From Thermodesulfobacteriota bacterium (GTDB lineage Bacteria > Desulfobacterota > DSM-4660 > Desulfatiglandales > Desulfatiglandaceae): a DNA stretch of 13,311 nt. Both the position numbers and the translations under genes were made by a program. This document shows positions 7,436 through 13,311 of this stretch, in pieces. The stretch's first letter is position 1. Each line of letters begins with the position of its first letter. The stretch is from assembly GCA_028278625.1 (NCBI GenBank), contig JANQDY010000180.1:1-13311 (forward strand), given 5' to 3'. The notes under the pieces are model-generated. The model saw only the letters and a list, made by a program, of their open reading frames with translations, did not search any database and was not told where the DNA came from.

Positions 7436-9784
7436 ATGGGAGAATCAAGAGACATGAAATTCGCCATGGCCCTGATCGATCGCATGGAGCGCGTCTCGGA
7501 ACACCGTTCACCAATCCCTTTTGAAGACTTCCTGGAACAGCTTTCGGCAAAGCCACTCTTTGTTTTGCGCAATGTTTTTCAGGTGTTTCATGATATGGTC
7601 AAATTCCATGTGGGCGAGGGCGCGGATGAACACCCGGAAGACCCTGAGTCCATCGGGTTCCTTGATTATGATTGCAACAGTCTCTTTGTTGCCAAAGCCG
7701 ACCATCCTTTTTTTGCCGACAGGGTTTTCGCAAACCGGTTGATGAAGCTTGTGGACGACCTGAAGCGCGGGGCCCAGCAGAACAAGATCTATATTTTCGA
7801 TGGTCCTCCCGGTTGCGGCAAGAGCACCTTTTTGAACAATCTGCTCGGAAAATTTGAGGCGTTTGCCAACGGGGAGGACGGTTTCCGATTCGAAACCGTT
7901 TGGAGGCTGGACAAGCGGGACCTTGGGGGTCTTTTAACCCCTGAAACCGATCCCATTTTCAGCGTCCTGTCTGAAATGCTGAAAAGGAACCGTGACCACG
8001 AGATAATGCTTGCCGAAAAAAAAGGGGGTTCCGATCCTTTAGAAGCGTCGCTTGAATTCTCGCAGGAACCGAATGACATATCTCTGGGTGAGCGCATTAT
8101 TGAAGTGCCCTGTCCGAGTCATGATCATCCCATCTTGATGATCCCAAAAGAGTCCCGCCGGGCGTTTTTGGAGGAACTCCTTGATGATCACCCACCGGCC
8201 CGGAAGATCTTCACTGAAAAGGAATACGATTGGATTTTCAAAAGCGACCGGTGTACCATTTGCAGTTCGCTCTTCGAGACACTTCTGGACCGGTTGGGCA
8301 ACATGACGGATGTTTTCAAGATGGTTTATGCCCGACCCTATCGGATCAACCGGCGCATCGGCGAAGGTGTCAGCGTCTATAACCCCGGAGACAGTCCCAC
8401 GAAGCAACCTTTCCTCAGCAATCCCATGATTCAGAAAAGGATCAACGGGCTGTTCAAGGACAGCAATCTGATCAAATACATCTTTTCTCCATACGCCAAG
8501 ACCAACAATGGCATCTACGCCCTAATGGATGTCAAATCCAATAACGCTCAGAGATTGATTCAGCTCCACAACATCATCAGTGACGGTGTCCACAAGGTGG
8601 AAGACCTTGAAGAGAACGTTTATTCCCTTTTTGTGGCGGTCATGAATCCGGAAGACAGAAAGGAGGTGAAAGACATTCAGTCCTTTTCGGATCGCATCGA
8701 GTATGTGAACATCGCCTATGTTATGGATTTTAAAACCGAGGTGGAGATATACCGCAGTGTTTTCGGGAAGACGATTGACAGGGCGTTTCTTCCCAGAGTC
8801 CTCGACAATTTTGCCAGGATCGTTATTTCATCAAGGCTAAACCCGAAGTCGGATGCGCTGCTTGAGTGGATCGATGATCCCAAAGAATACCGGGCTTATT
8901 GCGACGAAAACCTTCAGCTTCTGAAAATGGAGCTTTACACGGGCGCAATTCCCCAATGGCTTTCGGAAGAGCACCTGAAATCCTTCAACAAGGAGCGGCG
9001 GCGAAAAGTGATTGCCGAATCGGAAGCCGAAGGACGAAAAGGCTTTTCAGGGCGTGATTCCATAAAGATCTTCAACGAATTCTATTCCACTTATGCGAAG
9101 GAAGACAAACTCATCAATATGAGGATGCTATTCGCCTATTTCACCAAAATGCGAAAAGACCTTGGAAAATCCGTTCCGGAAGGATTTCTGGATTCCGTGC
9201 TTCACATGTATGATTACACGGTACTGCAGGAAGTCAAGGAATCACTCTACTATTACAACGAGGAACAGATTTCCAGACAAATCCAGAACTATCTCTTTGC
9301 CTTGAACTTTGAGATGGGAACCACCGAGGTCTGCAGATATACCGGGGAAAGAATAGACATCACCGAGAGCTTTTTAAAGAGCGTTGAGCGCTATCTGCTG
9401 GATGCAACGGCGGACAGGGAAAAACGGCTATCTTTCAGGAAAGATACGCAAAAGATGTACGCATCCCGAACATTGACCCAGGAAATCATGCTCGAGGCAC
9501 GGCCCCTCACCGAAACCGAGCTTTACGGGGCCATGCATGACCGTTATGTTCACAACCTGAAGGAGGAGGTGCTGGATCCCTTTCAAAAGAACGAGAATTT
9601 CAGGCGTGCCATCAAGGATTATGGCAAGGAGAATTTCAAGGCCTACGACGGCAAGATCCGGGATGATGTAGACCGGCTCATCCGGAGACTATGTGAAAGA
9701 CACGGCTACACCGCGAAGGGGGCAAAAGAAGTCTGCATCTATGTGGTTGACAACGATCTGGCCAAAAAATTCGCAAACCTGTAG
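7436..9784 (+). CDS. prkA: PrkA-like AAA+ serine protein kinase
   Basis: The 782-residue protein is a divergent member of the PrkA/YeaG family, cytoplasmic AAA+ proteins reported to phosphorylate Ser/Thr and to act in stationary-phase and nutrient-stress responses. Segments seen in order are the N-terminal SPIPFEDFLEQL, a Walker A GPPGCGKST (123-131, Lys129), VPCPSHDHPILMIPK (223-238), CTIC (273-276), the RRIGEGVSVYNPGD block, a sensor-1-like FVAVMNPED (Asn404), and a helical C-terminal kinase-type region from about residue 520. Canonical members have NRG..EF.EM as the Walker B-like segment; here it reads NNGIYALMDV (357-366), so only the second acidic position is kept, as Asp. E. coli YeaG is about 644 residues, so this protein is clearly longer. 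The ATG at 7436 has AGGAG at 7421-7425; ATG 7454 is an alternative. The usual partners, YeaH (VWA) and SpoVR, are not adjacent. Confidence 0.88.
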   Translation: MGESRDMKFAMALIDRMERVSEHRSPIPFEDFLEQLSAKPLFVLRNVFQVFHDMVKFHVGEGADEHPEDPESIGFLDYDCNSLFVAKADHPFFADRVFANRLMKLVDDLKRGAQQNKIYIFDGPPGCGKSTFLNNLLGKFEAFANGEDGFRFETVWRLDKRDLGGLLTPETDPIFSVLSEMLKRNRDHEIMLAEKKGGSDPLEASLEFSQEPNDISLGERIIEVPCPSHDHPILMIPKESRRAFLEELLDDHPPARKIFTEKEYDWIFKSDRCTICSSLFETLLDRLGNMTDVFKMVYARPYRINRRIGEGVSVYNPGDSPTKQPFLSNPMIQKRINGLFKDSNLIKYIFSPYAKTNNGIYALMDVKSNNAQRLIQLHNIISDGVHKVEDLEENVYSLFVAVMNPEDRKEVKDIQSFSDRIEYVNIAYVMDFKTEVEIYRSVFGKTIDRAFLPRVLDNFARIVISSRLNPKSDALLEWIDDPKEYRAYCDENLQLLKMELYTGAIPQWLSEEHLKSFNKERRRKVIAESEAEGRKGFSGRDSIKIFNEFYSTYAKEDKLINMRMLFAYFTKMRKDLGKSVPEGFLDSVLHMYDYTVLQEVKESLYYYNEEQISRQIQNYLFALNFEMGTTEVCRYTGERIDITESFLKSVERYLLDATADREKRLSFRKDTQKMYASRTLTQEIMLEARPLTETELYGAMHDRYVHNLKEEVLDPFQKNENFRRAIKDYGKENFKAYDGKIRDDVDRLIRRLCERHGYTAKGAKEVCIYVVDNDLAKKFANL

Positions 9785-9880
9785 CCCATAAACGCGGCAT
9801 CCGATTGGCTGGCCTTTTTTGTGGCCCGTGTAACCCATTCTACCTCTTAACAAGCGACTGCCCTTTCCAAGGCACGCTTT

Positions 9881-10057
9881 TTAAGAATACAGTTGCGCTT
9901 TTAAGCAATCACAGAATTCTTCCAAGACAAAATACATGCACCTGTCCGAACAGGAAGCCTGTTCGTAGTATCGGCACGATTTCTGGTGTTCCTTATCTGG
10001 TGCCATACACATGGACATGACATCTTTTTGGCAAAAGGTCATTCTTTGGTCTTGCAT
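9881..10057 (-). CDS. Small cysteine-rich protein, function unknown
   Basis: This is a 58-residue product with seven cysteines, at residues 9, 17, 28, 36, 40, 49 and 51, arranged around CRYYEQASCSDRCMYFVLEEFCDC. The spacing, with a CxxxC and a CxC, suggests metal (zinc or iron-sulfur) binding or disulfides, but I cannot name a family; similar short Cys-rich hypotheticals occur in sulfate-reducing bacteria as far as I recall. The evidence that it is real is its ribosome binding site: GGGAGG (complement of 10066-10071) sits 8 nt before the ATG at 10057. An in-frame GTG at 10066 overlaps that site and is therefore unlikely. No signal peptide or membrane segment is present, so it is probably cytoplasmic. 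It is flanked on both sides by DNA without other supported genes. Confidence 0.65.
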   Translation of the reverse strand: MQDQRMTFCQKDVMSMCMAPDKEHQKSCRYYEQASCSDRCMYFVLEEFCDCLKAQLYS

Positions 10058-10472
10058 AACCTTCACCTCCCTTCATTTGACACAGGCGCAAGAAGCACTT
10101 CGGGACCCTCGGAAAAAGTGTGCCGAATATGAATCCGGCCGGGAGTTAGAGGGTTTCGTGCTATCTTGCCGGCGACCCTGTTAATACTATCGGCATTTGC
10201 TGAGGGGATCTTTAATGTTCATGCCGACGGCCGGGTGCCTCCATTTATCCACAAGCAGGAATCGTGCCGATGGTACCGGGGAATCGATATTTGCAAGTGA
10301 ATCCAAAATATTGTCCCATTTTTTGGGGCGAAAGGGCGATTCAAAGAAGGGGGAACTTTTTGCCCAATACCGACAATGGTCAAAACATTGACACGGCCAA
10401 AGGCAACGGCTGTTGGAATGCTCCCTAAAAGCCTTATTAATCCGGGTTTTCACGATGAACCGCCGGGAGAGC
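10058..10472. other. Intergenic stretch without a supported gene
   Basis: These 415 nt separate the Cys-rich gene from the flavocytochrome gene. Open frames exist on both strands (minus 10187-10453, plus 10197-10391), but neither has a ribosome binding site or a recognisable domain. The plus frame continues past its TGA at 10389 for another 29 codons to 10481, which could be chance or the remnant of an old gene. No RNA gene, strong terminator or consensus promoter was seen. Confidence 0.5.
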
Positions 10473-11807
10473 CTAGAATGAAAAAAGTTCCGTTTTAACG
10501 GCGGAGCCTCTAAATCCCAATCGCTTTAAGGAAAGTCTGATCTGACGGATCATGGGCGGGGGGCCGCACACAAATACGGCGGCATCCCGACGGCTCTCCG
10601 TGAGAAAATCTTTCAGGGCATTCTGGTCAAGCCTGCCGAAAAAACCGCTAGCCCCTTTTTGCCGGGTGAAAACAGGGATCCAGCTGAACCGCGTCAATTG
10701 CTTTTTCATCTCCTCCAATTCCGCCCCGTAAAACAGGTAGTCATCCGAGCGGTTGCTCCAGATCAGCGTGACGGGACGGGAATCCTTTTGATCCCTCATA
10801 TGCCGCAGCATGCTCAGCATGGGTGTGATGCCGATGCCACCGGCGATCATGATGATCTCCCGGTCGGGCGGTTCCAATACATGGGTGAATCGGCCGAAAG
10901 GTCCATGAATGAAAACCCTGTTGCCTTTCTTAAGGGAGGAGATGCCATCGGTCCAGTCGCCGCAGCAACGGACAATGATCTCTAAAGCATCGGGGCGGGT
11001 GGGTGTGGATGCCACGGTAAAGGGGTGCGGCTCCTTTGATACCCCCGCTGCATCAACGGAGAGGAAACAGAACTGGCCGGGGGCATAGGGAAACGGCAGG
11101 TTTTCGGCCGGCCGCAAATGGATGGCGTATGCGTCTTTTCCGGCCTTGATGACGCGTTTAACGGTAAAGGACATACGCCTTCGGGACGTGAGCCTGATGA
11201 AGACCCACAACACTGCCCAGCAGCCCAGTGCCACCATGAGGGCCATGCGGGGGATTCCCTTTTCCTCGAAGGTCTTGCTGACATTCAGCACATGGGCTGC
11301 CATTGCCCCAATGACGATCACCCCCATAATCCGGTGGATGTTCCGCCATTTGTGATAGGGAATGGAAAAGGATCGCCGCCATTTGGCAAAGACCACCTGA
11401 CACAGAATCAGGACCAGAAGGCCCGCGCCCACCCATTCGGGCCAGTAGCGGCGCGCCAGGGGAAGCGTATAAAGATCCTCGGAGATCAGCAAACAGGCGG
11501 GGTGCAGCAGCACCAAAACGGCGATAATAAAGGCGCTAACAGCATGAAATCGATAGAGGCGTGGCAAAGAGAAGATCCGGTCAAGGATCTTGAGCCTTGC
11601 CGCCAGCAGGAGTTGATAAAGGAGGAGTACCGCTGCCAACAGGCCAATGACCTTGCCGGCCCTGAGCAGGAATTTCTCGAAACCGAACTTGTAGAAAATA
11701 GAAGGGGATTCAAACCGGAAAGGGATGATGGCGGCATAAACCAGCAGAATTGCCGTTAGGGCAATGAGAATACCGGCCCACGTGTATGCGGTCTTTCGCT
11801 TAAACAA
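10473..11807 (-). CDS. Ferric-reductase-like transmembrane flavocytochrome
   Basis: About 444 residues. The first half is hydrophobic with about six membrane helices and four histidines arranged as two His-x13-His pairs (91/105 and 161/175, counted from the GTG at 11816). That is the bis-haem pattern of ferric reductase and NADPH-oxidase membrane domains. The second half is a ferredoxin-reductase module: APGQFCFLSV and HPFTVAS (264-270) for FAD, GDWTDGI, GPFGRF, GGIGITPM (326-333) for NAD(P)H, and CGPPPM (417-422). It should move electrons from NAD(P)H through FAD and haem across the inner membrane; the acceptor (Fe(III), oxygen or another) is unknown. The start is best placed at TTG 11807, because GGAGG (complement of 11816-11820) is 8 nt upstream, whereas the GTG at 11816 lies inside that site. 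It begins 52 nt after the amidohydrolase-like gene on the same strand. Confidence 0.87.
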   Translation of the reverse strand: MFKRKTAYTWAGILIALTAILLVYAAIIPFRFESPSIFYKFGFEKFLLRAGKVIGLLAAVLLLYQLLLAARLKILDRIFSLPRLYRFHAVSAFIIAVLVLLHPACLLISEDLYTLPLARRYWPEWVGAGLLVLILCQVVFAKWRRSFSIPYHKWRNIHRIMGVIVIGAMAAHVLNVSKTFEEKGIPRMALMVALGCWAVLWVFIRLTSRRRMSFTVKRVIKAGKDAYAIHLRPAENLPFPYAPGQFCFLSVDAAGVSKEPHPFTVASTPTRPDALEIIVRCCGDWTDGISSLKKGNRVFIHGPFGRFTHVLEPPDREIIMIAGGIGITPMLSMLRHMRDQKDSRPVTLIWSNRSDDYLFYGAELEEMKKQLTRFSWIPVFTRQKGASGFFGRLDQNALKDFLTESRRDAAVFVCGPPPMIRQIRLSLKRLGFRGSAVKTELFSF

Positions 11808-11815
11808 TGGCAGCA

Positions 11816-11820
11816 CCTCC
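11816..11820 (-). promoter_or_regulatory. Ribosome binding site that sets a TTG start
   Basis: GGAGG on the minus strand ends 8 nt before TTG 11807. The GTG at 11816 begins inside this site and cannot use it, so the flavocytochrome most likely starts at TTG. Confidence 0.55.
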
Positions 11821-11859
11821 CCATGGGCGGGGTTTGCCGGTTTCCTTTTGATCAGCCGT

Positions 11860-12390
11860 TTACTGCATCAGGACCTTTTTTGCATTCTTGTACAGAATGG
11901 CTTCAGCCGCTGTTTCCCCCAAGGGCAGCGATTGAATGGCAGAGATATTGTCGCTGATATTTGCGGGCATGGTTGGCCAGTCCGATCCGAATATGACCTT
12001 GTCCGCGTTCTTTTCCAGTTCCGGGAAATAGTTCAAAAGCCGCCCCGGGGGCAGCCCGGTGATATCCGTATAGACCTCCAGCTGCGCCGCCGGATTGCCA
12101 TGCAGATTGGGATTGATGGAGGCAAAAGGGTAAAGGCGATCCTCACCCCGGCAGTAGTCGATGACGTCCTCGGTGGGGACATGGCCGCTGGTTGCCGGCG
12201 CGCATTCGGGAAGGAGAACGGCGGATTCGACGCCCTGTGAGTCCAGATATTCGGTAAGCACAGACGGGTCTTCGGCAAAATGCTCGATGTTGGCATAATA
12301 TGCCGGGTTTACCTCTGCCAGATAGTCGAGCCAGGTGGGATTTAGCATCTCACGCCGGATATAGTGGATATGAAAATCGATGACCTTCAA
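11860..12390 (-). CDS. Amidohydrolase-2-like protein lacking the middle of its barrel
   Basis: The 176-residue protein matches both ends of the amidohydrolase-2 (ACMSD-like metal-dependent hydrolase) family. The N-terminal part has VIDFHIH (the HxH metal pair, residues 7 and 9), then SQGVESAVLLPE and LYPFASINPNLHGNPAAQLE. The C-terminal part has VYTDITGLPPGRLLNYFPELEKNADKVIFGSDWP, with the Asp that normally activates water, and a final SLPLGETAAEAILYKNAKKVL. Full members are about 270-300 residues. The portion usually between these blocks, which carries two histidines (in HTG- and AHSG-like motifs), is missing without a frameshift; the join is near 12075. Hydrolase activity is doubtful. TTG 12390 is chosen because AGAGG (complement of 12399-12403) is 8 nt upstream and the family begins at this point. 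In-frame starts at 12450 (ATG) or 12468 (TTG) add unlike residues. Confidence 0.75.
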   Translation of the reverse strand: MKVIDFHIHYIRREMLNPTWLDYLAEVNPAYYANIEHFAEDPSVLTEYLDSQGVESAVLLPECAPATSGHVPTEDVIDYCRGEDRLYPFASINPNLHGNPAAQLEVYTDITGLPPGRLLNYFPELEKNADKVIFGSDWPTMPANISDNISAIQSLPLGETAAEAILYKNAKKVLMQ

Positions 12391-12431
12391 GACAAACGCC
12401 TCTTCTGCGGGGTTGTGATGTCTCGGGGCGG

Positions 12432-12467
12432 TGAAAGGTGCACATTTCATTGATAAGGCACCTTTCA
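12432..12467. repeat. Perfect 10-bp inverted repeat upstream of the amidohydrolase-like gene
   Basis: TGAAAGGTGC (12432-12441) and GCACCTTTCA (12458-12467) are exact reverse complements separated by 16 nt. The repeat lies about 30 nt upstream of the preferred ribosome binding site. As RNA it would form a 10-bp stem that buries the AAGGTG sequence in front of the ATG at 12450. As DNA it could be an operator for a dimeric regulator. Which of these applies is not shown by the sequence. Confidence 0.55.
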
Positions 12468-12554
12468 AGTGACCGAACCGGTTTATTCATGACCCTTTTA
12501 TACCAGAAAAGCCCATTATGGGCAATCATCGGAATCATGGAACCCCCCGACGAT

Positions 12555-13311
12555 TCAAATGATATACATGTCTTCCGCGGCTCTCAGCAGATCGTCCCGA
12601 AAATCGGGATGGGCCAATTCAATAATGGCCAGTGCCCGCTCCCGTGTGGACCTCCCTTTAAGATTGGCCACACCGTATTCCGTGGCAAGAAAATGGGTGT
12701 CATTGCGGGGCGTCGTAATCATGACGCCCTCTTTCAGTCTCGGTACGATGCGGGAGATTTGTCCGCTTTTGGCGGTGGCGTGAAAGGCAAGGATCGATTT
12801 GCCGCCTTTGGCGTCAAATGCGCCTCTTACAAAATCGAGCTGCCCGCCGGTTCCGCTGAACTGGTGCCCTGCCATGAATTCGGCATTGGCCTGGCCGAAA
12901 AGGTCCACTTCCAGTACCGAGTTGACGGAGATCATATTGTCGTTTTGGGCGATGATGGAAGGGTGGTTGGTGTAGGAGACGGGATAGCTTTCCATGGCGG
13001 GATTGTCGTTAAGAAAGCGGATCATTTCCCGGTCCCCGAAAGCCATGGTAAAGATGTGTTTTCTGGGGTGCAGCGTTTTCCTTCTTCCCGTCACCACCCC
13101 CCTTTGAATGAGATCGGCCATTCCGGGGCAGAACACCTCCGAGTGGATGCCCAGGTCTTTGTGATTGTCCAGAAACGCCGCCACCGTATTGGGAAGGCCG
13201 CCGAATCCCAACTGGATGGTGGCACCGTCCGGGATCATGTTGGCGATGGCCTTGCCGATGCGTTGATCCTCGGGACCTGGGGGAGCCTGAGGGACGTCCA
13301 GAAGGGGCACG
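12555..13311 (-). CDS. CoA-transferase / acetyl-CoA hydrolase family protein (partial)
   Basis: The visible 251 residues are the C-terminal part of an acetyl-CoA hydrolase / 4-hydroxybutyrate CoA-transferase family enzyme; the gene continues beyond the right edge. Landmarks are RIGKAIANMIPDGATIQLGFGGLPNTVAAFL, the segment DLGIHSEVFCPGMADLI whose Glu corresponds to the catalytic residue that forms the glutamyl-CoA thioester in this family, SVNSVLEVDLFGQANAEF, SGTGGQLDFVRGAF, and the closing FLATEYGVANLKGRSTRERALAIIELAHPDFRDDLL. These enzymes exchange CoA between acyl-CoAs and free acids such as acetate, or less often hydrolyse acetyl-CoA; the sequence does not settle the substrate. Full members are about 430 residues, so roughly 180 are outside the window. 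The GTG at the very edge is internal. The amidohydrolase-like gene follows on the same strand about 165 nt downstream. Confidence 0.9.
   Translation of the reverse strand, partial: VPLLDVPQAPPGPEDQRIGKAIANMIPDGATIQLGFGGLPNTVAAFLDNHKDLGIHSEVFCPGMADLIQRGVVTGRRKTLHPRKHIFTMAFGDREMIRFLNDNPAMESYPVSYTNHPSIIAQNDNMISVNSVLEVDLFGQANAEFMAGHQFSGTGGQLDFVRGAFDAKGGKSILAFHATAKSGQISRIVPRLKEGVMITTPRNDTHFLATEYGVANLKGRSTRERALAIIELAHPDFRDDLLRAAEDMYII

Noticed and set aside
9806..9835. GGCC-T6-GTGGCC after the PrkA-like gene, considered as a terminator
   Set aside because: The stem would be only 4 bp and the T run is in the loop, not after the stem.
10187..10453. Minus-strand 88-residue frame with several Cys near its N-terminus
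   Set aside because: It has a GTG start with no ribosome binding site, composition becomes unremarkable after the first 35 residues, and it overlaps an equally open plus frame. There is too little to call a gene.
10197..10481. Plus-strand frame interrupted by one TGA at 10389-10391, considered as a selenocysteine gene or a broken gene
   Set aside because: No recognisable domain, no ribosome binding site and no visible SECIS-like hairpin; most simply a chance open frame.

Overview
The window looks like chromosomal DNA from a mesophilic Gram-negative bacterium, most likely Desulfobacterota (the former Deltaproteobacteria). This is an inference from gene content: an outer-membrane beta-barrel, a YXWGXW-repeat envelope protein next to a STAS/SEC14 protein, a PrkA-type AAA+ kinase, a 4-hydroxybutyrate/acetyl-CoA CoA-transferase, and a small Cys-rich protein of a kind I associate with sulfate-reducer genomes. 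No rRNA, tRNA, CRISPR array, insertion sequence or phage gene was recognised.

Layout. Positions 1-600 hold a 3'-truncated response regulator (minus strand) and then a consensus-like sigma70 promoter. That promoter drives a signal-peptide beta-barrel protein (625-1446). A second good promoter precedes a two-gene plus-strand unit: a tandem CBS-domain protein (1654-2142) and an HD-domain protein (2180-2803). Convergent to it is a minus-strand pair, the YXWGXW-repeat exported protein and a STAS/SEC14 (SpoIIAA-like) protein, with the stop and the next start 12 nt apart. A minus-strand GNAT acetyltransferase (4840-5505) is divergent from low-specificity L-threonine aldolase (5597-6628). An exported YceI-family protein (6644-7240, minus) is divergent from a large PrkA-like AAA+ kinase (7436-9784).

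From 9785 to 10472 the only gene I support is a 58-residue Cys-rich protein on the minus strand. The remaining third is entirely minus strand: a partial CoA-transferase (runs off the right edge), an amidohydrolase-like protein lacking the middle of its barrel, and a ferric-reductase-like flavocytochrome. These three may be co-transcribed.

The window is a mosaic of short units, not one pathway. The themes are envelope and stress proteins (barrel, YceI, YXWGXW, STAS/SEC14), signalling (PrkA, CBS, HD, response-regulator remnant) and redox or acyl-CoA metabolism. The points most worth a second look are the internally deleted amidohydrolase and the perfect inverted repeat at its 5' end, the PrkA homologue with an altered Walker B region and no yeaH/spoVR partner nearby, the small Cys-rich protein, the near-identical -10 regions of the CBS and PrkA promoters, and the broken response regulator. 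I saw no clear evidence of a wholly new multi-gene system.
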